A stretch of 6,022 nt of DNA. It comes from Rickettsiales bacterium (lineage in GTDB: Bacteria > Pseudomonadota > Alphaproteobacteria > Rickettsiales > UBA3002). The notes below the pieces were generated by a model, which made no database searches, had not been told where the DNA came from, and saw nothing but the letters and a program-made list of their open reading frames with translations. The position numbers and the translations under genes were made by a program. The DNA lies in assembly GCA_021300075.1 (NCBI GenBank), contig JAJTIB010000190.1, positions 1 to 6,022 of the forward strand. The letters are read 5' to 3'. Below, in pieces: positions 1 to 6,022 of the stretch. Positions within the stretch are counted from its first letter, which is position 1; each line of letters begins with the position of its first letter.

Positions 1-146
1 ATGCCGAGTTTTTTTGTCATCTGGACGAGCGTCCCCGCCACCTCCAGCGCATGACCCTGCGATTCCATCTGACACGGCCCGGCAATGAGCGTGAGCGGCA
101 AATCATTACCGAAAGTCACATTGCCTGCTTTTACATGACGCGACAT
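1..146 (-). CDS. kdsA: 3-deoxy-D-manno-octulosonate 8-phosphate synthase, N-terminal part (cut by the window edge)
   Basis: KdsA condenses phosphoenolpyruvate with arabinose 5-phosphate to make KDO 8-phosphate, an early cytoplasmic step of lipopolysaccharide inner-core synthesis. Only the first 48 codons are present. They read MSRHVKAGNVTFGNDLPLTL and continue with IAGPCQMES at residues 21-29, the conserved first strand of the KdsA/DAHP synthase barrel. The ATG shares its A with the pyrG TGA stop (TGATG), which suggests translational coupling. An in-frame GTG lies directly before the ATG and could also serve. A weak AGG (154-156) lies 7 nt upstream. Cys25 aligns with the metal-binding Cys of metal-dependent KdsA enzymes (Cys11 in Aquifex aeolicus), where E. 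coli KdsA has Asn26. I therefore infer the metal-dependent class. The other metal ligands lie outside the window. The IAGPC motif is also found in related aldolases, but NDLPLTLIAGPCQMES and the pyrG neighbour favour KdsA. Confidence 0.9.
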   Translation of the reverse strand, partial: MSRHVKAGNVTFGNDLPLTLIAGPCQMESQGHALEVAGTLVQMTKKLG

Positions 147-1825
147 CACGCTACCTGCTTTCTGGCTTTTGCCAGTTTTGGTTCAGCGCGCTTATTCTCC
201 TTCGCCGCCTTGATGAAGGCCGCGAAAATCGGGTGCGGGGCGAAGGGGCGGGATTTAAATTCAGGATGGAACTGCACGCCGATAAAGAACGGATGGTTTT
301 TGAGTTCGACGATCTCGGGAAGTCTGCCATCTGGCGAGAGCCCGCTGAACACCACGCCCTGTTTGGCGAGCGCGTCAGCGTAATTGAGGTTCACCTCATA
401 ACGGTGGCGGTGGCGCTCGGAAATTTCCGCCGCACCGTAAATTTTATGGGCAAGGGTTTTGGGCGCAATCACGCATGGATAAGCACCAAGACGCATTGTG
501 CCGCCCAGATCCGACTCTTTGCTGCGGCGCTCGGTTTTACCGGCGGTTTTCCACTCCGTCATCAGCCCCACAACCGGCCCGCGTATGTCTTTGCTGGCGG
601 CGGCGGAAAATTCGCTTGAGGTCGCGTCTTTGACGCCTAAGAGATTCCGCACCATTTCAATCACCGCAACCTGCATCCCAAAACAAATACCAAAATAGGG
701 AATGTGATGCTCGCGCGCGTAAGTCACAGCGGCGATTTTACCGCGCACCCCGTCTTCCCCGAACCCGCCGGGAACGAGGATCGCATCCACCTCTTTCAGC
801 TTTTTCGCCGCATCGGCTGATTCAAAGACGCGCGAATTAATCCACTGCACTTTCACGCGCAGATTATGGGCGATGCCGGCGTGATCCAGCGCCTCGGTAA
901 GCGATTTATACGTGTCGCCAATGCTGGTATATTTGCCCACCAGCGCCACCGTCACCTCGCCTTTGGGCTGGGCGTGGCGTTTCACGATACGCTCCCACTC
1001 GGCCAGATGAAGCTCGCGTTTCGATTTCAGCCCGAAATGCTTCAGCACCTGCGTATCCAGCCCCTCGCGGTTCAGGTTCTGCGGCACCTGATAAATCGTC
1101 GCCGCATCGAGCGCGGAGATGACATTTTCCACGGGCACATTACAGAACTGCGCGATTTTCTTTTTGTCGCCCAGCGGCACTTCGCGGTCAGCACGACAGA
1201 GCAGAATATCAGGCTGAATACCAATGGAGCGCAGCTCTTTCACCGAATGCTGGGTGGGTTTGGTTTTCAGCTCCCGCGCGGCGGCGATGTAGGGGATGAG
1301 GGTGACATGCACAAACAGCACGCGCCCGCGCCCAAGCTCGTAACCAAGCTGACGGATCGCTTCAAAAAACGGCAGACCCTCAATATCGCCGACCGTGCCG
1401 CCAATTTCGCAGAGGATAAAATCTTCATCCGTCTCACTGCCGCGGATGAAGTTTTTGATAAGATCCGTCACATGCGGAATCACCTGCACCGTGCCGCCCA
1501 GGTAATCCCCGCGCCGCTCCTTGGCGAGCAGGGTCGAATAAATCTGCCCGGTCGTCACATTGTCGGATTTTCTGGCGTTCACGCCGGTAAAACGCTCGTA
1601 ATGGCCAAGGTCAAGGTCAGTTTCTGCCCCGTCTTCCGTCACGAATACTTCGCCATGCTGGGTCGGGTTCATGGTGCCGGGGTCAACATTCAGATACGGG
1701 TCGAGCTTACGCAGCCGCACTTTGAAGCCACGCCCCTGCAGTAGCGCAGCGAGCGACGCGGCGGAAAGCCCCTTGCCCAGCGAGGAAACCACCCCGCCCG
1801 TGATGAAAATATATTTCGCAGCCAC
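146..1825 (-). CDS. pyrG: CTP synthase (glutamine-hydrolysing)
   Basis: PyrG makes CTP from UTP, ATP and glutamine in the cytoplasm, the last step of de novo pyrimidine nucleotide synthesis. The 559-residue product is close to the usual 540-550. The N-terminal amidoligase domain (about 1-270) has the phosphate loop GGVVSSLGKGL at 10-20 with Lys18, and Asp72 and Glu140 at the Mg-binding positions known from E. coli. The C-terminal class I glutamine amidotransferase domain (about 290-540) has the oxyanion segment PGGFGEDGVRG at 352-362, nucleophile Cys381 in FGICFGMQ, and His520 and Glu522 in GVQFHPEF. The catalytic set is therefore complete. A short Lys/Arg/Ala-rich tail follows after about 540. 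The start codon is GTG (1823-1825), confirmed by the conserved AAKYIFITGG right after it. A GGAG at 1834-1837 lies 8 nt upstream and overlaps the end of secG. The gap to secG is 5 nt, and the stop overlaps kdsA by one base. CTP made here is also needed downstream of KdsA to form CMP-KDO. Confidence 0.98.
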   Translation of the reverse strand: MAAKYIFITGGVVSSLGKGLSAASLAALLQGRGFKVRLRKLDPYLNVDPGTMNPTQHGEVFVTEDGAETDLDLGHYERFTGVNARKSDNVTTGQIYSTLLAKERRGDYLGGTVQVIPHVTDLIKNFIRGSETDEDFILCEIGGTVGDIEGLPFFEAIRQLGYELGRGRVLFVHVTLIPYIAAARELKTKPTQHSVKELRSIGIQPDILLCRADREVPLGDKKKIAQFCNVPVENVISALDAATIYQVPQNLNREGLDTQVLKHFGLKSKRELHLAEWERIVKRHAQPKGEVTVALVGKYTSIGDTYKSLTEALDHAGIAHNLRVKVQWINSRVFESADAAKKLKEVDAILVPGGFGEDGVRGKIAAVTYAREHHIPYFGICFGMQVAVIEMVRNLLGVKDATSSEFSAAASKDIRGPVVGLMTEWKTAGKTERRSKESDLGGTMRLGAYPCVIAPKTLAHKIYGAAEISERHRHRYEVNLNYADALAKQGVVFSGLSPDGRLPEIVELKNHPFFIGVQFHPEFKSRPFAPHPIFAAFIKAAKENKRAEPKLAKARKQVA

Positions 1826-1830
1826 CGCGA

Positions 1831-2262
1831 CTACTCCGCCACCGGCACGGCGGGGGCCGCTTTTGTAGCGTCAGGAGCAGGTTTTGGCGTGGATGTAGAT
1901 TCAGGCGTAGGTACAAGGGGTGGCACGGATGCTGGAATATCCGCCGAACTGGCGGGCGCCTCGTCCCTCGCGAGCGGCACTTGTGGCGTTTTATTAGTCT
2001 CTTTTTCCTGAATCACATTAACGATTGAAGGCGCGTTACTCCGCGAAGCAATGATCGACAGCGCCAGACTATTGATGATGAAAATAGTAGCGAGAATCGC
2101 CGTTGTGCGCGTCAGGAAATTCGCCTGGCCACGGCTTGAGAACATATTCATGCCAGAGCCAGAGCCAAGACCAAACCCATCCGTCTCACTGCGCTGGATC
2201 AGGATCACCCCGATGAGCGCAATACAGACCAGCACTTGAATCACCAGCAATACGGTTTCCAT
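1831..2262 (-). CDS. secG: Preprotein translocase subunit SecG
   Basis: SecG is the small non-essential subunit of the SecYEG channel in the inner membrane and aids SecA-driven protein export. The 143-residue product has two predicted membrane helices (about 3-23 and 54-73). They are joined by a Gly/Ser-rich cytoplasmic loop, GFGLGSGSGMNMFSSRGQAN (29-48), followed by FLTRTTAILA, the most conserved part of the family. After helix 2 comes a tail of about 70 residues rich in Pro, Ala, Thr and Ser (75-143) with no recognisable domain. It makes the protein longer than E. coli SecG (110 residues). The ATG is preceded by AAGGAG (2268-2273) at 5-nt spacing, the best ribosome binding site in the operon, which overlaps the tpiA stop codon. 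The tpiA-secG-pyrG order with gaps of 9 and 5 nt indicates one mRNA. Confidence 0.95.
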   Translation of the reverse strand: METVLLVIQVLVCIALIGVILIQRSETDGFGLGSGSGMNMFSSRGQANFLTRTTAILATIFIINSLALSIIASRSNAPSIVNVIQEKETNKTPQVPLARDEAPASSADIPASVPPLVPTPESTSTPKPAPDATKAAPAVPVAE

Positions 2263-2271
2263 GGTCGCTCC

Positions 2272-3030
2272 TTATATATTTTCCAACTTACGCGCCGCTT
2301 CCAGCAGGGCCGCAAACGATGTCGTGTCGAGGCTCGCGCTGCCCACCAGCACCCCATCCACGCCGGAAATGGCCAGAATTTCTTGAATATTGGCGGGTTT
2401 AACCGAGCCTCCATACAACAGGCGAAATGCGCTGTCACGCCCTGATTTCACCATCTGCATACGAATAAACGCATGGGCGGCGGCAATTTCTTTCACCGTC
2501 GGGGTAAGGCCCGTTCCAATCGCCCAGACCGGCTCATAGGCCACCACAAACGAGCCCGAGAACCCTTGAAGGGCGGCCAGTTGCGCCGCAAGCGCGACTT
2601 CGGTTTTACCGGCTTTGCGCTCGGCCTCGGTTTCACCGATGCAGAATATCGGCATCAGCCCGGCGCGCCCGGCCTGGTGAAGCTGGCCACGGATCACAGC
2701 ATCGCTTTCACCGCGCTGGCGGCGCTCCGAATGGCCGATGATGACATACTCCGCGCCTGAGTCACTAATTTGCGCGGCGCTAACCTCGCCCGTAAACGCG
2801 CCCTCGCTCTCACTCGAACAGGTCTGTGCGCCAAGTACAAGCCGCGTATTGGGTGCACGCGCCGCTGCCGCCGTCAGAAGATAAGGCATGGGTGGGCAGA
2901 AAACGACTTCCACCCGACGAGGCAGGTTCCATTCGGCCTGTTTAAAGGCATGAACAAAACCGCGTACACGCGCGCGGGTGCCATTCAGTTTCCAGTTAGC
3001 AACTAGGAGGATGGGCTTTGGCTCGGACAT
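2272..3030 (-). CDS. tpiA: Triosephosphate isomerase
   Basis: TpiA interconverts dihydroxyacetone phosphate and glyceraldehyde 3-phosphate in glycolysis and gluconeogenesis. Counting from the ATG at 3028-3030 the product is 252 residues, the usual size. Key residues are present: Asn12 and Lys14 in VANWKLNG, electrophile His100 in IIGHSERR, catalytic base Glu166 in AYEPVWAIGTG with the loop-6 lid after it, and YGGSVKPAN near 206-214. The second phosphate-binding segment reads GVLVGSASL, with Ser where most family members have Gly (GGASL). The frame is open upstream to a GTG at 3073-3075, which would add 15 residues. I reject that start because the family begins a few residues before the NWK motif and because a candidate promoter lies inside the extension. 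No clear Shine-Dalgarno precedes the ATG. It appears to be the first gene of the leftward operon. Confidence 0.97.
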   Translation of the reverse strand: MSEPKPILLVANWKLNGTRARVRGFVHAFKQAEWNLPRRVEVVFCPPMPYLLTAAAARAPNTRLVLGAQTCSSESEGAFTGEVSAAQISDSGAEYVIIGHSERRQRGESDAVIRGQLHQAGRAGLMPIFCIGETEAERKAGKTEVALAAQLAALQGFSGSFVVAYEPVWAIGTGLTPTVKEIAAAHAFIRMQMVKSGRDSAFRLLYGGSVKPANIQEILAISGVDGVLVGSASLDTTSFAALLEAARKLENI

Positions 3031-3037
3031 GCCGCAT

Positions 3038-3066
3038 CTTATGACGCAGTAAATCAGACGCGTCAA
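3038..3066 (-). promoter_or_regulatory. Candidate sigma70-type promoter of the tpiA-secG-pyrG-kdsA operon
   Basis: On the minus strand TTGACG (3061-3066, 5 of 6 to consensus) is followed by exactly 17 nt and then CATAAG (3038-3043, 4 of 6 to TATAAT). Only 7 nt separate the -10 box from the tpiA ATG at 3028-3030. Transcription would therefore start at or next to the A of the ATG, giving a leaderless mRNA. This is read from sequence only; no transcription start has been measured. Confidence 0.5.
3042..3065. repeat. Inverted repeat TGACGC-N12-GCGTCA within the tpiA promoter
   Basis: The arms TGACGC (3042-3047) and GCGTCA (3060-3065) are exact 6-bp inverted copies 12 nt apart. One arm touches the -10 box and the other overlaps the -35 box of the candidate tpiA promoter. 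The right arm also overlaps an 8-bp palindrome GACGCGTC (3057-3064). The position suits an operator, but the arms are short and chance is a fair alternative. I do not recognise a regulator for this site. Confidence 0.25.
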
Positions 3067-3077
3067 CCGAAGCACTC

Positions 3078-3106
3078 TTTACATTTACCCGCCGTGCCCC
3101 TACACA
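3078..3106 (+). promoter_or_regulatory. Candidate promoter of the ppiD-like/trpE unit
   Basis: TTTACA (3078-3083, 5 of 6 to TTGACA) is followed by 17 nt and TACACA (3101-3106, 3 of 6 to TATAAT). A start near 3113 would give a leader of about 20 nt before the ATG at 3134, ending in the GAGG ribosome binding site. The -10 box is poor, so this is weaker than the opposing tpiA promoter. The two -35 boxes lie back to back, 11 bp apart. Confidence 0.35.
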
Positions 3107-3123
3107 CCATCATTGATTATTTT

Positions 3124-3127
3124 GAGG
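3124..3127 (+). promoter_or_regulatory. Ribosome binding site that fixes the start of the PpiD-like gene
   Basis: GAGG stands 6 nt (all T) before the ATG at 3134. It supports that ATG over the in-frame TTG at 3113, which would place this site inside the coding sequence. Confidence 0.7.
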
Positions 3128-3133
3128 TTTTTT

Positions 3134-4630
3134 ATGCTCACCACCATGCGTCGGTCCGTCTCGGGGTTTTTTTCCAAACTCCTGATGCTTTTTCTGATCA
3201 TTACCTTTGCCGTCTGGGGTGTGGGCGACATGCTCAACACAGGGCTCACGGGCCAAAGCCTTGCGAGCGTTGGCGACCTGACTATTTCCGACGCGGAATT
3301 CAATCGTGAACTGCAACAGGTGCGCGAGCGCGCAGGCAACCAGCTTCCGCCGGAAATTCTTGATTCAGAAATGTTCCGCGCCCAGGTGCTGAACCGCATG
3401 ATTGAGGTGCGGCTTCTGCGCCTTGCCGCTGAGGACCTGGAGTTGAGGATGGGCGAAAATCTTATTGCCCTCGAAACCATGCAGAACCAGATGTTCCAAA
3501 ACGTTGATGGCCGGTTTAATCCCGATGCTTTTAATTCCTTTCTCGCCTCACAAAGCATGAGCGAAGGGCAATATCGCCTTATGGTTGGCGAAGAAACCAT
3601 GCAGCGCCTATTGTTCAATTCGGGCGATCTCGATCAACTCCGACTCCCACCCTCCTTTCTCACGCTGCAAACGCTCAGCGCCACGCAAATGCGCCGTGCA
3701 ACGATTATCACCCTCGCCGCCGGAGGCAATGCACCGCCAAGTAATGCCGAGTTGAACGAATTTTACGAACGTATTAAAACCAAGGAATTCCTTCGTCCTG
3801 AAACACGCACGCTGCGTTACGCAGTGCTCGCCAAAGACGCACTCACCGGACGTGACGAACAGGCGCGGATGGAGCTTGGGTATCAGATTGAGGATGCAAT
3901 TGCCGCAGGCGACTCCCTCACCAAGGCGCTCGCTGATTCTGGCATCGCGGCCGAAGAAAAAACCATGAGCGAAATTAGTGCTGATGGCATGCAGAAAAAT
4001 AGCGCAAAGCGTTACTCTGGCAGCTTGATAGAGGCTGTATTGCAAAAAGGATTTGCACTGGAAGAGGGTGAGACTTCCGGCCTTGAAACAACGGCAGATG
4101 GCGTCTATTTCCTCGTCAGCGTTGTGTCCATTCAAGCGGCGGAGCCTGCGCCCCTCGCCGCGGTTAAAGATGAAGTCATTCAACGCTACCGCCTCGAAAC
4201 TTCCGCCGCCCAAGCAAAAGAACAGGCAGATAAATTGAAAGCGGCCTTAAGTGCTGCAAGCGATGAAGCTACACGCCAAAAGTTAATGGCGGCAAGTGGC
4301 GCAAAACTGCGTGAAAGCGGCTGGCTCACCCGACCAGTTGCTAATTCGAAAGTTCAAGAAGCACTTCCTGCCTCGCTTATTGAAGCTATTTTTGAGGTGC
4401 AGAAAAATCAGGTAGCAGGACCCGTCGCGCAGGCGGATGGTAGCTATGTGCTGTCAGTGATGCGCGAAACAAAAGTGGCGGCAAATGCACCAAAAATCAC
4501 CAATGTTGATGAGAAGGAAGCCATTGCTGAACTGGCCAACGAACTCGCCAATGCCTGGTATCAATCGCTGGTCGCGCGCCATCCGGTCGTTCAGCACCAT
4601 GCCATACCCAGCCTTGGCCAGAGCCAGTAA
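3134..4630 (+). CDS. Membrane-anchored PpiD/SurA-like periplasmic folding factor
   Basis: The 498-residue product resembles the alphaproteobacterial PpiD-like family, inner-membrane-anchored chaperones that help newly exported proteins fold. Residues 1-12 are short and basic, then one membrane helix (about 12-33) ends in the family-typical FAVWGVGDML. The rest should face the periplasm. Residues 40-165 form a SurA-type N-terminal domain, with GDLTISDAEFNREL and a MIEVRLLRLAAEDLEL helix. Residues 203-235 have the linker pattern ELNEFYERIKTKEFLRPETR. Two weak, parvulin-like repeat segments follow, each with an acidic FxLxxGE/VxxNQV turn and a strand (about 298-335 and 412-443). I do not see the conserved parvulin active-site motifs, so isomerase activity is doubtful. 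At 498 residues it is shorter than E. coli PpiD (623). The ATG has a GAGG 6 nt upstream. trpE follows after 4 nt. The family call is confident; a catalytic role is not. Confidence 0.85.
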   Translation: MLTTMRRSVSGFFSKLLMLFLIITFAVWGVGDMLNTGLTGQSLASVGDLTISDAEFNRELQQVRERAGNQLPPEILDSEMFRAQVLNRMIEVRLLRLAAEDLELRMGENLIALETMQNQMFQNVDGRFNPDAFNSFLASQSMSEGQYRLMVGEETMQRLLFNSGDLDQLRLPPSFLTLQTLSATQMRRATIITLAAGGNAPPSNAELNEFYERIKTKEFLRPETRTLRYAVLAKDALTGRDEQARMELGYQIEDAIAAGDSLTKALADSGIAAEEKTMSEISADGMQKNSAKRYSGSLIEAVLQKGFALEEGETSGLETTADGVYFLVSVVSIQAAEPAPLAAVKDEVIQRYRLETSAAQAKEQADKLKAALSAASDEATRQKLMAASGAKLRESGWLTRPVANSKVQEALPASLIEAIFEVQKNQVAGPVAQADGSYVLSVMRETKVAANAPKITNVDEKEAIAELANELANAWYQSLVARHPVVQHHAIPSLGQSQ

Positions 4631-4634
4631 GCGC

Positions 4635-6022
4635 ATGATACTCACGCCCGACAAAACTACATTTGTGAAAACCGCGAAGTCCGGCATTCGTCAGGTGGTG
4701 TGGATGAAACTGGTGAGCGATCTTGAAACGCCAGTCTCCGCCATGCTGAAGCTCGGGCGAGAAGATACGCCCGCGTTTTTGCTTGAATCGGTCGAGGGCG
4801 GTGAAACGCGTGGGCGCTATTCCATTATCGGGCTGGAGCCGGATTTAATGTGGCGCTGCTGCGGCAATAAGCCTGAACTTTCGATCACGCCACCCTTCCG
4901 AGAAGACAGCTTCACCCCTGCATGGGATGATAGTATCAGTTCGCTACGCAAACTCGTGCTCGACCACCGCATGGATTTACCCGAAACCCTGCCGCCGATG
5001 GCCGCCGGTCTGGTCGGGTACATGGGTTATGACATGGTGAAACTGATGGAGCGCCTCCCCGACACCAAACCCGATACGATTGGCATTCCTGATGCCTGTT
5101 TCCTGCGCCCACGCACCATGCTGATTTTCGACGCGGTGCATGGCGTGGTCTATCTCATCGCACCGGTGTGGGAAACGGAGGGCGATGCTGGCGCGCATTA
5201 CGACGCGGCAGCCGAACGCATCACCCGCGTGGCGCGGCAGCTGCAAGGCCCGATCGACCAGCGCCAATACTATAAAGACGGAGCCGGAAAACCCTGTCCC
5301 TTCTCCTCAAATCTGACACTTGCTGAATACGAGAAAATGGTCGCGACTGCCAAAGATTACATCGCCGCAGGTGATATTTTTCAGGTCGTATTGTCGCAGC
5401 GCTTCGAGGCTGCGTTTGAGCTGTCCCCCCTCGCCCTCTACCGGGCACTGAGGCATCTCAACCCCTCGCCTTTTTTGTTCTATCTCAATTTTGGTGACTA
5501 TGCGCTGGTGGGCTCCAGCCCTGAGATTCTGGTGCGACTGCGCGACGAAACGGTGACAATTCGCCCCATCGCCGGCACGCGGCCACGCGGCAAAACCAAG
5601 GCCGAAGATACGGCACTCGCCGCCGAATTACTTTCCGACCCGAAAGAGCGCGCCGAACATCTGATGCTGCTTGATTTAGGCCGTAATGATGTGGGGCGTG
5701 TGGCCGAGCGCGGCGCAGTCAAAGTCACCGAGCAGATGATCATCGAGCATTATTCGCATGTGATGCATATTGTGTCCAACGTCGAAGGCGAGATTGCAAA
5801 AGGCAAAGACGCCATAGACGCGCTGGTCGCTGGCTTTCCGGCAGGCACGGTCAGTGGCGCTCCCAAAATCCGCGCCATGGAAATTATTGATGAGCTGGAG
5901 CCCGTGCGCCGCAGTTTTTATGCCGGTTGTGTTGGTTATTTCTCCGCCAACGGCACAATGGATACCTGCATTACGCTACGCACGGCGCTGGTTAAAAATG
6001 GCCGTATTTACGCGCAGGCCGG
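4635..6022 (+). CDS. trpE: Anthranilate synthase component I (3' end missing)
   Basis: TrpE converts chorismate to anthranilate with ammonia supplied by TrpG, the first committed step of tryptophan synthesis in the cytoplasm. The frame runs off the right edge after 462 codons; about 40 residues of the usual 500 are missing. The N-terminal domain has the LLESVE motif (49-54) that binds tryptophan for feedback inhibition, with Glu51 and Ser52, followed by RGRYSIIGLEPD. The chorismate-binding domain (about 227 onward) shows NPSPF (276-280), PIAGTRPRG (311-319), EHLMLLDLGRNDVGR (341-355), FPAGTVSGAPK (401-411) and GCVGYFSANGTMD (431-443). Ala in PIAGT argues against PabB, which has Lys there. The first ATG after the PpiD-like stop is taken as the start, because VVWMKLVSDLETPVSA follows at the distance typical of alphaproteobacterial TrpE. 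Only a weak AGAG (4620-4623) precedes it, so translation may depend on the upstream gene. No frameshift is seen. trpG is expected beyond the edge but is not visible. Confidence 0.96.
   Translation, partial: MILTPDKTTFVKTAKSGIRQVVWMKLVSDLETPVSAMLKLGREDTPAFLLESVEGGETRGRYSIIGLEPDLMWRCCGNKPELSITPPFREDSFTPAWDDSISSLRKLVLDHRMDLPETLPPMAAGLVGYMGYDMVKLMERLPDTKPDTIGIPDACFLRPRTMLIFDAVHGVVYLIAPVWETEGDAGAHYDAAAERITRVARQLQGPIDQRQYYKDGAGKPCPFSSNLTLAEYEKMVATAKDYIAAGDIFQVVLSQRFEAAFELSPLALYRALRHLNPSPFLFYLNFGDYALVGSSPEILVRLRDETVTIRPIAGTRPRGKTKAEDTALAAELLSDPKERAEHLMLLDLGRNDVGRVAERGAVKVTEQMIIEHYSHVMHIVSNVEGEIAKGKDAIDALVAGFPAGTVSGAPKIRAMEIIDELEPVRRSFYAGCVGYFSANGTMDTCITLRTALVKNGRIYAQA

Larger units (their letters stand above)
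3031..3133. other. Divergent intergenic region between tpiA and the ppiD-like gene
   Basis: This 103-bp stretch is the only sizeable non-coding part of the window. It holds the two candidate promoters, the short inverted repeat and the ribosome binding site of the rightward gene. I see no terminator-like hairpin with a T-run, no small reading frame with a ribosome binding site and no riboswitch-like structure in it. Confidence 0.8.

Noticed and set aside
9..16. T-run near the left edge as a possible terminator
   Set aside because: It lies inside kdsA (Lys codons on the minus strand) and has no GC-rich hairpin beside it.
866..1744. Long open frame of 292 codons on the plus strand inside pyrG
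   Set aside because: It lies wholly antisense to pyrG, which has an intact catalytic set. Its translation is rich in His, Arg and Phe with no recognisable domain, as expected of a shadow frame.
3031..3075. Extension of tpiA to the GTG at 3073-3075
   Set aside because: It would add 15 residues unlike any TpiA N-terminus and would put the candidate promoter inside the gene.
3113..3133. Extension of the PpiD-like gene to the TTG at 3113
   Set aside because: The GAGG site would lie within the coding sequence, while the ATG at 3134 is spaced correctly from it.
3100..3618. Minus-strand open frame opposite the start of the PpiD-like gene
   Set aside because: Ser/Arg-rich translation with no motif; the plus strand has a clear membrane anchor, SurA-type domain and ribosome binding site.
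3608..4213. Minus-strand open frame of about 200 codons opposite the PpiD-like gene
   Set aside because: It is antisense to a well-supported gene, and its composition is Cys- and Phe-rich without any family motif.
4635..6022. PabB (aminodeoxychorismate synthase) in place of TrpE
   Set aside because: The motif is PIAGT and not PIKGT, and the N-terminal LLESVE tryptophan site is present.

Overview
The window looks like an ordinary chromosomal housekeeping region of an alphaproteobacterium. The evidence is the gene order kdsA-pyrG-secG-tpiA // ppiD-like-trpE, the alphaproteobacterial style of the SecG and PpiD-like N-termini, and a moderately GC-rich coding sequence. A KDO biosynthesis gene (kdsA) means a Gram-negative cell with lipopolysaccharide. 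I cannot name a genus from the sequence alone. I see no mobile element, CRISPR array, tRNA or rRNA, and no pseudogene.

The layout is two divergent transcription units around a 103-bp intergenic region (3031-3133). Leftward (minus strand) runs a tightly packed operon: tpiA (2272-3030), secG (1831-2262), pyrG (146-1825) and the first 48 codons of kdsA (1-146, running off the left edge). The junctions are very tight: 9 nt between tpiA and secG, 5 nt between secG and pyrG, and a one-base TGATG overlap between pyrG and kdsA. At the first two junctions the Shine-Dalgarno sequence overlaps the stop codon region of the upstream gene. Rightward (plus strand) runs a membrane-anchored PpiD/SurA-like chaperone (3134-4630), followed after 4 nt by trpE (4635 to the right edge, 462 codons seen, 3' end missing).

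The intergenic region holds two candidate back-to-back sigma70-type promoters. The tpiA promoter has a good -35, an exact 17-bp spacer and a fair -10. It lies so close to the ATG that the tpiA mRNA may be leaderless, which fits the lack of a clear ribosome binding site.

The leftward operon joins glycolysis (TpiA), protein export (SecG), CTP synthesis (PyrG) and the KDO pathway (KdsA). PyrG and KdsA are linked because CTP is used to activate KDO as CMP-KDO. The rightward unit joins an envelope folding factor to the first step of tryptophan synthesis. I did not find a previously undescribed system. The points worth a second look are the possible leaderless start of tpiA, the predicted metal-dependent class of KdsA, the shortened PpiD-like protein without a recognisable parvulin active site, a Gly-to-Ser change in a TpiA phosphate-binding loop, and the absence of a trp leader.
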